Shown piece after piece: positions 8,369 through 15,939 of a stretch of DNA of 28,498 nucleotides. The position numbers and the translations under genes are program-made. Positions within the stretch are counted from its first letter, which is position 1. Each line of letters opens with the position of its first letter. This DNA is from Pirellulales bacterium (GTDB taxonomy: Bacteria; Planctomycetota; Planctomycetia; Pirellulales; Thermoguttaceae). The notes beneath the pieces were generated by a model. That model was not told the origin of the DNA, made no database searches, and worked only from the letters and a program-made list of their open reading frames with translations. The stretch lies in NCBI GenBank assembly GCA_030642635.1, contig DAOWNK010000006.1, positions 1 through 28,498 on the forward strand, written 5' to 3'.

Positions 8369-8457
8369 TTTAGCCGCCGTGCTTGCACGGCGCGTCTTCG
8401 CGCCGGGATGAACCCGGCGGCTTGCTGTCGATGCGCCGAGCAGGCTCGGCGGCTAAA
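8369..8457. repeat. Family B hairpin repeat forming the 3' end of the MFS gene
   Basis: Terminal arms are tttagccgccg (8369-8379) and cggcggctaaa (8447-8457), with internal hairpins including cgccgggatgaacccggcg. Read on the minus strand it is open for 28 codons and supplies the transporter's stop codon (8370-8372). A gattggggattgggg tract (8351-8365) adjoins it on the outer side, as similar tracts adjoin other copies. Confidence 0.85.
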
Positions 8458-9716
8458 TGGAGCCGACGTTCGTAAGGCGCCGGAACGGCGGGATGAGGAA
8501 TTTCGCTCCGACGGCGAGTTGCACCGTACATTATGCCCACCATCGCCAGCACCCCGGCCATGGCGACGAACATCGTCGGGTACGCCGGCAATCCGAGTTG
8601 ACCGCTGTAGTGCACAATAAGACCGGCCATCGGCGCCCCGACCAGCAGTCCGACGTCCCAGGTGCCCAGCATAAGCGTGGTTGCCAGCCCCCGATGTCCC
8701 TCTGGAAATACACTGCTCCCGGCGGCAACCACCGAAGGGAACAACACCGCGTGCGAGACGCCGTAGGCGACGCCCGGCAGCACCAATTGCCACTCGGTGT
8801 GCACCAGCAGGAACAACAGCAGACCTATAGCCTGTCCGCCAAGCCCGAACAGGATCATCGGCGTGTTGCCGAGCCGTTCGGGCAGCCGGCGCGTGAGGAC
8901 TCGCGTCAGGATGGCCGTGGGTGCGTAAACGCTGAAGAACAGGCTGATCCTGGTGATGTTCAGTTCGGCTGCATACGTCCGCAGGAACACGGTCGGCAGC
9001 CCAAGCCCGATCCCCATCGCCACGCCCACCAGCAGCACCATGCCCGGATGGTAACGCCGCAGCAAGGCAATAAGCGGCGGACGCACCGTCGATGGGGCCG
9101 GGTGCCGATGGTCCAAGGTAGCCAGAAAAGCGAACAACATGGAGCATGTCCCCAACAGTCCGGCGATCGTGAACATCCATGACACTTGCCGATACTCGAT
9201 TTCGGCGGTTCCCATCAGGAAGTCGCCCAACTGGGTGCCCAGCACCATGCCGATAAACCCGCTTGTCCCCAACATGCCGATCATCTCCGCCATTCGGGCA
9301 ACGGAAGCCCGGCCGGAGATAAACGTCATCGAGGCGCCGAAGATACCGGCGATTGCACAGCAAAGGACGATTCGCACTGCGTAGATCGCCGGACCATGGC
9401 AGCTTGTAATGCCAAGATGGGCAAAACAACACACGGCGAACAGCGCCACCGAGCCGACCCAAACCACTCGCGGCCCGTAGTGATCGATGCTTACGCCCAG
9501 CAGCAGCCGCATCGCCAGGCTGCCGACCATGCCCACCCCGACTATCCAACCGAGATTAAGCTTTGTTCCGCCCAACAGCGTGATGAAATCGGCGTAGCGG
9601 AACAGCAGCGCAACGGCCACCATCACCAGCGTGTTCGCCACGTATGCCAGCCAGAACGGCCTGCCGTAAGCGGTGGAACTCTCAGCCGGTGGGATAGGGT
9701 GTAGACGACAGATCAT
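8370..9716 (-). CDS. Major facilitator superfamily transporter
   Basis: 448 residues with about twelve hydrophobic segments in two groups of six, split by a polar loop near residues 190-205 (TLDHRHPAPSTVRPP). The cytoplasmic loop GVSIDHYGPRVV between helices 2 and 3 fits MFS motif A. The family moves small solutes by proton symport or antiport; the substrate cannot be told. The ATG at 9716 is preferred over an upstream in-frame TTG because a good sigma70-type promoter (9748-9776) would place the transcript start near 9741. No Shine-Dalgarno site is visible. The last 28 residues, after about PYERRLHL, are encoded by a palindromic repeat and are Arg/Pro-rich, unlike a normal MFS tail; they probably replaced or extended the original end. 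Confidence 0.88.
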   Translation of the reverse strand: MICRLHPIPPAESSTAYGRPFWLAYVANTLVMVAVALLFRYADFITLLGGTKLNLGWIVGVGMVGSLAMRLLLGVSIDHYGPRVVWVGSVALFAVCCFAHLGITSCHGPAIYAVRIVLCCAIAGIFGASMTFISGRASVARMAEMIGMLGTSGFIGMVLGTQLGDFLMGTAEIEYRQVSWMFTIAGLLGTCSMLFAFLATLDHRHPAPSTVRPPLIALLRRYHPGMVLLVGVAMGIGLGLPTVFLRTYAAELNITRISLFFSVYAPTAILTRVLTRRLPERLGNTPMILFGLGGQAIGLLLFLLVHTEWQLVLPGVAYGVSHAVLFPSVVAAGSSVFPEGHRGLATTLMLGTWDVGLLVGAPMAGLIVHYSGQLGLPAYPTMFVAMAGVLAMVGIMYGATRRRSEIPHPAVPAPYERRLHLAAEPARRIDSKPPGSSRREDAPCKHGG

Positions 9717-9747
9717 TAGAAGTTGGTTTGTGCAAGGCAAACCAAGT

Positions 9748-9776
9748 ATTATAATCTAATGATGAGGTGTTATCAA
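9748..9776 (-). promoter_or_regulatory. Sigma70-type promoter of the MFS gene
   Basis: Minus-strand TTGATA (9771-9776) and a perfect TATAAT (9748-9753) are separated by 17 bp. The expected transcript starts near 9741, giving a leader of about 25 nt to the ATG at 9716. Confidence 0.75.
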
Positions 9777-9807
9777 TACTTCGGCAGTCGATTCATTGGC
9801 CGTCTAG

Positions 9808-11667
9808 TTACGCAATATATGTCTGGAAGACACGGGCGAATTGGACGGCCGGCAACATTGCCAGGGCCAGGAGACTTGCGGCCAGCAGCACCAGGCTGGA
9901 CGGCTCCGGCACGAGCACCAAGAGCTTGACCTTGTCCGGCTCCGACGTGTCGATCTCGTAATTGAACCCGTCGGGCATGTCGCCCAGTCGGAGTCCATAA
10001 TCAGTGAAGCTCCCGCAGGTAATCAGCGTATACGTGCCGAGACCAAAGCCGCTCTGCGCAGTCACGTCCAGGACGCCGTTGAGCGTCAGGGCACCGAAAA
10101 CGTTCACTATATCGTTGACCTCCGGGTCTACGATGTCCGGTGTATCGAGTTCGAACAGCAAATGCGCACCGTCGATCAAATCGAGGCATCCCAACGCGAG
10201 CGATCCGATACCGTTTCCCGGGGCCAGCCGGCCGCCGTTCTTGACCAGGACGTATGTGCAGATGAAGCCTTCGCCGCCCAGTGTGCCGCCGTTGGCCACG
10301 GTGACCGAGCCGAGGCCGGTGGCCGATCCACTGCTGTTGTTGGCCAGCAGTGTACCGTCGTTGATCAGCGTGCCGCCGGTATAGTCGTTGTCCGAAGAGG
10401 TGAGTTCCAGTGTGCCGCCGCCGTCTTTGATGAGCCGCTCATCGTAGGTGACCTGGCCTGTCAGGGTGAGCCGTGTGCCGTGTTCGCAGTTGATCGAACA
10501 ATCTTCCTGGTACAGCCAGACCTGCCCGGCGAACCGATTATTTCCGTCTATGTTTTGCAGCACCCCCATGCCCTCGTGGCCCTGGCCGGTCACGACAAGG
10601 CATTCCGGTGTCGAATAGTTGATGTCGTCGGTGTTGGCGTAGAACGCGAGCGTGGCGCCGGAGAACACTTTGGTGGCCATTGTCGAGTTGTCGGCTCTGC
10701 CCAAGGCATTGTTGGTTCCAACGTATACCATGCCGTCCTCGATATTGGTCTCTCCCGTGTAGCTATTGGCGGCTTCCAGCCACAGGGTTCCGTCATTCAA
10801 TTTCGTGAGGTCGCAACTGCCCGTGATTTCGTCACCGCTGAAGCTGAAGTTAGCGTAAGTGTCGACTAATATGGACTTGGGCGCTACGCTGCCGACGATC
10901 GAGATGGACGAGTTGAACACCTCTCCCGAGAAAATCACGTCGTCGCCGTTGGGGCCATCGAAATAAGTGGTGTCGGCGGTATAGGTGGGGGGTTCCTCGG
11001 TTTCCCACTCCCAGTTGACCGAGGTGGTGTCCCAATACTCGCTGGCGTCCCCGGTCCAGTAGATCGGTTCGATACCGTAGTCCACGGTCAACTGGGGACA
11101 GTTGACGGAGAAGCTCTCACGATCGAAGAACCCGACTCCCGACGGAGAGGAGGCCGTCACGTCCTTGACCCGCAACAGCCAACCCCGGTTGGTCGTCGCG
11201 CCGCGATGCCAATCCCACACGGTGTGGCGCAATTCAGTACTGCTCCAAGTGTGTCGCCCCGACGGCGAACTGCTGTCGAACGTAAGCGTTGCATCGGAGA
11301 GACCGTACCGGTCGGAATACGCGCTCTCGCAGCCGGGCATCCCCCAGGGGTAGCTGGTGTACGGATGTCGGTAGCGTCTCCATGTGGCTTCGTTTTTGAG
11401 CCAATCCCTCCCCGATCTAACTTTGTAAAGGCCGATGTCGACGGAATCGCCGCCCGTCAAGTTGACATTCACTCTTGTACGCAACGAGACCTCCGCCCAG
11501 CCGACCCAGGCGTGCGGATGCAGGATGCTGAGATCGAAATAAAGCAGGCTGCTCTGATACCGGTTGGAACCACCGGAGTTCCACCCCGTGGCATAGAGTT
11601 CATTACCGTTGATTGGTTGTCTGATGGCCCCTGTCCAGATAGACGTCGGCGTCGGCCGTGATAACAA
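9808..11667 (-). CDS. PEP-CTERM surface protein: DNRLRE-like domain plus autotransporter-type beta repeats (body of a frameshifted gene)
   Basis: The open frame is 619 residues, of which about the first 17 are out of register. Residues about 20-198 look like a DNRLRE/CBM96-type beta-sandwich (GNELYATGWNSGG, SSLLYFDLS, DWLKNEATW). Residues about 205-490 have passenger-type repeats, for example WDTTSVNWE, NSYTGETNIEDGMVYVG and DNDYTGGTLINDGTLLANN. The C-terminus has a PEP-CTERM sorting signal: VPEPSS at 586-591, a hydrophobic helix and Arg at 612. Known PEP-CTERM proteins are exported and cleaved by an exosortase. The true signal peptide is in another frame (11603-11767). The conserved ADADVYLD start of the domain is read there, so about one base too many (or two too few) separates the parts near 11609-11620. 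It is either a pseudogene, a sequencing error or a frameshift site. Confidence 0.85.
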   Translation of the reverse strand: MLSRPTPTSIWTGAIRQPINGNELYATGWNSGGSNRYQSSLLYFDLSILHPHAWVGWAEVSLRTRVNVNLTGGDSVDIGLYKVRSGRDWLKNEATWRRYRHPYTSYPWGMPGCESAYSDRYGLSDATLTFDSSSPSGRHTWSSTELRHTVWDWHRGATTNRGWLLRVKDVTASSPSGVGFFDRESFSVNCPQLTVDYGIEPIYWTGDASEYWDTTSVNWEWETEEPPTYTADTTYFDGPNGDDVIFSGEVFNSSISIVGSVAPKSILVDTYANFSFSGDEITGSCDLTKLNDGTLWLEAANSYTGETNIEDGMVYVGTNNALGRADNSTMATKVFSGATLAFYANTDDINYSTPECLVVTGQGHEGMGVLQNIDGNNRFAGQVWLYQEDCSINCEHGTRLTLTGQVTYDERLIKDGGGTLELTSSDNDYTGGTLINDGTLLANNSSGSATGLGSVTVANGGTLGGEGFICTYVLVKNGGRLAPGNGIGSLALGCLDLIDGAHLLFELDTPDIVDPEVNDIVNVFGALTLNGVLDVTAQSGFGLGTYTLITCGSFTDYGLRLGDMPDGFNYEIDTSEPDKVKLLVLVPEPSSLVLLAASLLALAMLPAVQFARVFQTYIA

Positions 11668-11767
11668 CTTCGTCGGCTTGGGCCGTCGCGCCCCCGCAGC
11701 ACACCGCTACAACCGCCAGTGCAGCGCTTGCGCACCGCGACAATCGAATACCCAATGTACTTGCCAT
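11603..11767 (-). CDS. Signal-peptide fragment of the frameshifted PEP-CTERM gene
   Basis: 54 codons starting MASTLGIRLSRC, with a hydrophobic core ASAALAVVAVCCGG and an AQA-type cleavage site, then DEVVITADADVYLDRGHQTTNQR and a TAA. The mature part matches the beginning expected for a DNRLRE domain, which continues in the next frame as NGNELYATG. The ATG at 11767 has AGGGGGT about 9 nt upstream. It should be read with the 9808-11667 entry as one gene. Confidence 0.75.
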   Translation of the reverse strand: MASTLGIRLSRCASAALAVVAVCCGGATAQADEVVITADADVYLDRGHQTTNQR

Positions 11768-11839
11768 GATTTTTACCCCCTGGAAAAGAAGCCAATGACC
11801 GCAATAGAATAGGACACTCACCCACATTACAGAGTTTTA

Positions 11840-11868
11840 TCCTTAGCATTTCTGAAGTCGTTTGTCAA
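11840..11868 (-). promoter_or_regulatory. Possible promoter of the PEP-CTERM gene
   Basis: Minus-strand perfect TTGACA (11863-11868) is followed after 17 bp by TAAGGA preceded by TGC (11840-11845), an extended but poor -10. The leader would be about 65 nt. Confidence 0.4.
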
Positions 11869-11978
11869 TCCCCCCAGAAATAGGGAGGCAAGCGGATTTC
11901 TTGCGTTATCAATACCATGAGGGTGTGTATTCACCCGGGGCTAAATACCATATAGTGCCGTAAAAAGGTCCGCCGCCG

Positions 11979-12719
11979 ATGTCAAACGCCGAGAAGACAC
12001 TGATAACCGTGGCCACGTATAACGAGACGGAGAATTTGCCGGAACTGGTCGAGCAGATTTTCCGTTTCGCACCGCAGGCCGATCTGCTGGTAATCGACGA
12101 CAACTCGCCGGACGGCACCGGCGATTGGTGCGATAAGAAAGGCGCAGAAGACTCTCGCGTACACTGCTTGCACCGCAGTGGAAAGCTGGGGCTTGGCACT
12201 GCCATCATCGCCGGCATGAAGTACACCATCGAGCACGGATACAAGTACATGCTCAACATGGACGCCGACTTCAGCCATCAGCCGAAGTATCTTCCGGATC
12301 TGCTCGACGGCATGGAACCGGACGGCGGCCGGCCGGTCGACGTGATGCTAGGCTCGCGCTACGTACCCGGCGGCGGTGTGGAAGGCTGGCCCTGGCGGCG
12401 GCAGCTTATGAGCCGGGCGGTGAACGTCTACGCCCGATGGCTGCTGGGACTGAAACCGAAAGATTGCAGCGGCGGGTTCAGGTGTTATCGCACCGAACTA
12501 CTGGCGAAGCTGAACATGGACGCCGTCCGCAGCCGGGGCTATTCCTTCCAGGAGGAGGTGCTCTGGCTGTTGAAGCGGCTCGGTGGGCGATTCGGCGAGT
12601 CGCCGATCGTATTCATCGACCGGCAGCGCGGCGCGTCGAAGATCGACTCGAAAGAGGCGATTGCCGCAATGTGGATTATATTGGCGTTGGGCGTGCGGAA
12701 TGTATGTAGTTTACCCTAG
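11979..12719 (+). CDS. Polyprenol-phosphate mannosyltransferase-type GT2 glycosyltransferase (DPM1-like)
   Basis: 246 residues, a soluble GT-A domain of the size of single-domain dolichol/polyprenol-phosphate mannose synthases. Visible motifs are VATYNETENLPELV (11-24), VIDDNSPDGTG (38-48), the metal-binding DAD of NMDADFSH (93-100), LGSRYVPGGG (124-133), KDCSGGFRCYR (161-171) and RQRGASK (215-221), all in family order. Known members transfer mannose or glucose from a nucleotide sugar to a polyprenyl phosphate at the inner membrane face, feeding glycan or protein glycosylation. No C-terminal membrane helices are present, so it is not an ArnC/GtrB type. AAGG lies about 10 nt before the ATG. 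Its last nine bases overlap the 3' end of the convergent aldolase-like gene. Donor sugar is not determinable. Confidence 0.9.
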   Translation: MSNAEKTLITVATYNETENLPELVEQIFRFAPQADLLVIDDNSPDGTGDWCDKKGAEDSRVHCLHRSGKLGLGTAIIAGMKYTIEHGYKYMLNMDADFSHQPKYLPDLLDGMEPDGGRPVDVMLGSRYVPGGGVEGWPWRRQLMSRAVNVYARWLLGLKPKDCSGGFRCYRTELLAKLNMDAVRSRGYSFQEEVLWLLKRLGGRFGESPIVFIDRQRGASKIDSKEAIAAMWIILALGVRNVCSLP

Positions 12720-13148
12720 TATCCGTTTCCAGCGGTCGAGGTTCCACTGCACTTTTTCGGCCTGTGACATTTTGCTGAAGTCGGGTTCGGCGGCCGGGGC
12801 GCCGGTAACACGTTTGGTAGAACCTGAGCCGCTGTAGGCTGAGGCAATGTCGGTCTGTTGCAAGTCGTTTTGAAGCGAGCGGTACAGACGGATACCAAGT
12901 TTTTGCAAGTCGCCGTGATACGCCCGAACTGCTTCTTCGGGTCCGATCTCGCCGTCGGCGATTGCGCGGAGGTATTTTACGAACGTAAGCTGGTGCTCTG
13001 AGTGGTTAATTTTTCGGCCGTACAGCGCCGCCCGGGCGCCGTATTTTTTGGCCTCCCATAGCATGTGGAATGCGTCGAAGGTAGTGCCCGACGAGCCGCC
13101 CAGGATGCCGACCACAAGCGATTCGTCGTAGCGGACCAGCGCTTCCAT
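12711..13148 (-). CDS. 3' part of an amber-interrupted aldolase-like gene
   Basis: This is the part of the reading frame after the TAG at 13164-13166; the frame is unchanged and only five codons (R-G-P-A-A) separate that TAG from the first Met here. The segment has VVGILGGSSGTTFDAFHML...KYGARAALYGRKI, which resembles the phosphate-binding end of class I (DeoC/FbaB/LacD-like) TIM-barrel aldolases, then a helical tail ending QWNLDRWKRILG. It has no convincing start site of its own, so it is probably not translated independently. Together with 13164-13856 it would make a 381-codon protein. A planctomycete-specific aldolase-like family is likely; substrate unknown. Confidence 0.75.
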   Translation of the reverse strand: MEALVRYDESLVVGILGGSSGTTFDAFHMLWEAKKYGARAALYGRKINHSEHQLTFVKYLRAIADGEIGPEEAVRAYHGDLQKLGIRLYRSLQNDLQQTDIASAYSGSGSTKRVTGAPAAEPDFSKMSQAEKVQWNLDRWKRILG

Positions 13149-13163
13149 GGCGGCCGGGCCGCG

Positions 13164-13856
13164 CTAGACGATCTTCAGGAACAGCGGCCGGCCGCGGCTG
13201 GGCACCCCGGCCAACGCCCGGACGATATGGTCGCTGATAAAACGCGGAAGGTCATCCGGGTGATTCTCACCGGAGGCGTTCGGGTCGAAGACTTCGAGGA
13301 AGTGACGGAAACCTTTGGCCTCGGCCTCCAGACGAAACGCCTTGTACGCCTCCAGCGTGGCGTGGTCCAACGTTACATCGTTGTTGAACGTAACCGAATA
13401 CAGTCCCAGGTCGGCGCCCAGGCGTCGTTCATCCGTGCCGCATTCCGACCTGCCGCACATGATCTGATCGATGGTAGCCGTGCTGAACGGTCGGGAAGGC
13501 TGCCGGCCGTAGTGCCCGGTGCCGGCCGCCAGCCAGATGTCGGTGGTGTCGTTGGCCCGGACCGCGGGCGTAACGTGGCTGCCGTCGAACAGTCGCTCCT
13601 GGATTGTGAGCACCTCGCTGGAGCTTGCACTGATCAGCATGATATCGACAAGCCCCTGGTTGACGATCTCGCGCATCAGTTGGCGATACTCGTCGAGTGT
13701 GCGGAATCGCGCTTCCTGGGCGTGGTGTTCCGGAGATCGGCCAGGCGCCGACAGGCCGAATGCCATATCGGCGTCCTTCGCGTCGGCGATGATAAAGTCG
13801 TTGCAGGAGCGGTCGGCCAGAATCCGGGCGAGTTTCACATCTAACGATTTTTCCAT
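13164..13856 (-). CDS. 5' part of an amber-interrupted aldolase-like gene
   Basis: 230 codons beginning MEKSLDVKLARILAD and ending FLKIV before TAG. Segments such as NDFIIADAKDADMAFGLSAPG, QGLVDIMLISASSSEVL and RHFLEVFDPNASGEN suggest the beta/alpha barrel of a class I aldolase-like protein. The Lys of FLKIV is at the position where LacD/DeoC-type enzymes carry the Schiff-base lysine (inference). The stop lies three residues beyond it, so a truncated product would lack the phosphate-binding end. I recall tyrosine after FLKIV in related proteins, which would make this a one-base Tyr-to-amber change. Start: the ATG at 13856 is preferred to an upstream TTG at 13886, with a weak GAAGAG about 10 nt before it. 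It is divergent from the S41 peptidase gene. Confidence 0.75.
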   Translation of the reverse strand: MEKSLDVKLARILADRSCNDFIIADAKDADMAFGLSAPGRSPEHHAQEARFRTLDEYRQLMREIVNQGLVDIMLISASSSEVLTIQERLFDGSHVTPAVRANDTTDIWLAAGTGHYGRQPSRPFSTATIDQIMCGRSECGTDERRLGADLGLYSVTFNNDVTLDHATLEAYKAFRLEAEAKGFRHFLEVFDPNASGENHPDDLPRFISDHIVRALAGVPSRGRPLFLKIV

Positions 13857-14004
13857 ATTTGACGACTCTTCGGGCGTTACAGGCAAAGGTCGCCGTACCG
13901 GCGACCGCTAAACGGGCTAGCCGATACCATTATACATTACCGATAAGCTCGACCGCTACGGGTATCGGTTGCAGCCCCCCCTGTTGCGGTGTGTTTAAGT
14001 TCAC

Positions 14005-14033
14005 TTGCCCGGACCGATATGGTTCCATATACT
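14005..14033 (+). promoter_or_regulatory. Sigma70-type promoter of the S41 peptidase gene
   Basis: TTGCCC (14005-14010) and TATACT (14028-14033) with 17-bp spacing. The transcript would start near 14040, about 29 nt before the ATG. Confidence 0.6.
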
Positions 14034-14068
14034 TGAACCGGCGGTGTTTCAACCACAAAGGAATATCC

Positions 14069-15388
14069 ATGCCCAGACATATTCATTTAATGACATTTGT
14101 GTTGTTGCTGTGTGTCGGTGTGGCTGTCGGCGCGCCGACCGAACCGGCCGAACCGACCGCTTTACCTAAAGAAGACTATTACGAACTGTACAAAATCCTG
14201 GTCGACACCATGGACCAGGTAGAGCGGAACTACGTGAAGGATGTTGACCGCCGAGAGTTGATCGAGGCGGCAATCGAAGGCGTGCTCGGCCGGCTCGATC
14301 CATACTCCACCTACATCAGCCCGGAGGAAATCTCGCTGTTCCGCAGCACCGTCGATAGTGAGTTCGGCGGGATAGGCATCCAGATATCAGTGGACGATGG
14401 GAAGCTGACTGTGATTAGTCCCTTGGTCGGCACGCCCGCCTACCGCGCAGGGTTGATCGCCGGCGACCGGATCGTCGAGATCGACGGCAAGGGGACCGAC
14501 GGTATTTCGATAGACGAGGCCGTCCGTCGGTTGAAGGGAGAGGTTGGTACGAAGGTCAGCTTGACGGTTATCCATCCGGCCACCACCGAGAAGGTCGAGG
14601 TCGAGATTGTCCGTGAAAACATCCACGTCGATACCGTGCTGGGCGACTGTCGCAAGGACGACGACACCTGGGACTTCGTGCTCATGCCGGAAGAACACAT
14701 CGGTTACATCCGCGTGATAGGCTTCAGCCGCGACACCGCCGGAGAGATCAGAAAGGTGCTCGAACGGTTGAAAAAGGAGGATATTCGGGGTCTGGTTCTC
14801 GATTTGCGGTTCAATCCCGGCGGGTTGCTCAGCTCGGCCATCGAAGTGAGCGACCTGTTTATCTCGCAAGGGCGGATCGTCAGCACCAAGGGGCGCAACA
14901 GCCCGGAACGCTCGTGGGACGCACAAAAGGAGGGCACGTTCGAGGACTTCCCCATAGTCGTACTGGTGAACCGCTACAGCGCCAGTGCAAGCGAGATCGT
15001 CTCGGCGGCTTTACAGGACCACAAGCGAGCCGTCGTCATTGGCGAGAGGACCTGGGGAAAAGGGAGCGTGCAGAACGTGATCGAGTTGGAAGGCGGCAGC
15101 AGTGCACTGAAACTGACAACCGCCGGTTATCGTCGGCCTAACGGTAAGAACATCCACCGCTGGCCGAACGCAAAGGACACCGACCAGTGGGGCGTTGTGC
15201 CCGACGAGGGCTTCCGCATCAGGCTGGGCGACGACGAGATGCTCAAGCTGATCAACGACCGCCGCCGGCGAGACATCGTGCGTGAAACGCATCAGGAAAC
15301 CGACGAGCTGGAAACCGCATCGTTCGTCGATCGACAATTGCAAAAGGCGATCGGATGCCTCACCGACGAGTTGGCCCGGGCTAAATGA
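14069..15388 (+). CDS. S41-family C-terminal processing peptidase (CtpA-like)
   Basis: 439 residues. A signal peptide (about 1-22, ending VGA) is followed by a helical region, a PDZ domain (about 97-180: FGGIGIQISVDDGKLTVISP, GLIAGDRIVEIDG) and the tail-specific protease core. The catalytic serine is S306 in NRYSASASEI, and the general base is K331 in GERTWGKGSVQ. The 25-residue spacing matches the Ser/Lys dyad of known CtpA and Prc proteases. The oxyanion region RFNPGGLL is at 247-254. Known members degrade or trim proteins from their C-terminal ends in the periplasm. The frame is open back to 13859, but ATG 14069 has AAAGGA eight bases upstream, a signal peptide directly after it and a promoter at a fitting distance. 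Ends ten bases from the convergent DUF2283 gene. Confidence 0.95.
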   Translation: MPRHIHLMTFVLLLCVGVAVGAPTEPAEPTALPKEDYYELYKILVDTMDQVERNYVKDVDRRELIEAAIEGVLGRLDPYSTYISPEEISLFRSTVDSEFGGIGIQISVDDGKLTVISPLVGTPAYRAGLIAGDRIVEIDGKGTDGISIDEAVRRLKGEVGTKVSLTVIHPATTEKVEVEIVRENIHVDTVLGDCRKDDDTWDFVLMPEEHIGYIRVIGFSRDTAGEIRKVLERLKKEDIRGLVLDLRFNPGGLLSSAIEVSDLFISQGRIVSTKGRNSPERSWDAQKEGTFEDFPIVVLVNRYSASASEIVSAALQDHKRAVVIGERTWGKGSVQNVIELEGGSSALKLTTAGYRRPNGKNIHRWPNAKDTDQWGVVPDEGFRIRLGDDEMLKLINDRRRRDIVRETHQETDELETASFVDRQLQKAIGCLTDELARAK

Positions 15389-15398
15389 ATAACAACCG

Positions 15399-15626
15399 TC
15401 AACGCTTGCTGGCGTGGAGGATGGTCATTCCCACGACCTCCTCTCCTTCATAGCGAACAATCACATCGTCATCGACCAGTTCGCTATCGGTGGCGTAGCT
15501 GGGCTTTTTGAAGCTGATATAAAGCGTATCCGCTTCGGCATCGTATGACGACCAAAGGTAACCTTGTGGTGAATGTTTTACCGCCGGTATCAAATTGACG
15601 TAATTTTGAACATCTGTTAAGGCCAT
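15399..15626 (-). CDS. DUF2283 domain protein
   Basis: 75 residues. The pattern SSYDAEADTLYISFKK, ATDSE, DDDVIVRYEGEEVVGMTIL and final HASKR is the whole length of a DUF2283 domain. The family is small, cytosolic and of unknown function. It is often found next to DUF4258 genes in pairs resembling toxin-antitoxin modules; no DUF4258 partner is visible here. GGAG lies about 10 nt before the ATG. A 16-codon frame with its own GAAGGG site lies 25 nt upstream and could be a leader peptide or the remnant of a partner. Confidence 0.88.
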   Translation of the reverse strand: MALTDVQNYVNLIPAVKHSPQGYLWSSYDAEADTLYISFKKPSYATDSELVDDDVIVRYEGEEVVGMTILHASKR

Positions 15627-15939
15627 AATTGGGGTCTCCGCTCCAACGTTTTAATTCTTCGGGTAAGGAATGCCGTGCTTCGACAAAATACTGTCGGTCA
15701 TAAGATACCCTTCCTATACAGTATTGTTTCTTCCGTGGGTCGATTTGGCAAGGGCCAAGGTGGCAATGAATTGCCACCCCCTCGCCACATACGCGCCGGG
15801 CGAGCCAGTCCGCTACACGTTTGCACTCTGCATCGTTGTGATCGCTACAACCGGCCGGAAGTTCTCCAATTCTCAATTCCGCTATTCCGCTATATCCGTA
15901 AGCTATGCTTTCCAGGGTACTTTGGAGAAATATACTCCC
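15627..15939. other. Intergenic region between DUF2283 and cpaF
   Basis: It holds a possible 16-codon minus-strand frame (15651-15701, MTDSILSKHGIPYPKN, GAAGGG 5-8 nt before its ATG) and a palindrome ggtggcaat-ga-attgccacc at 15759-15778. The cpaF frame is open through much of the region but shows no domain there. No convincing promoter was found. Confidence 0.45.

Noticed and set aside
13146..13166. Pyrrolysine or genome-wide amber recoding
   Set aside because: Other genes here end with TAG and no pyl genes are in the window; a point mutation is simpler.
13859..14068. Upstream extension of the S41 peptidase
   Set aside because: A Shine-Dalgarno site, signal peptide and promoter support the ATG at 14069; the extension would overlap the promoter and reads as non-domain sequence.
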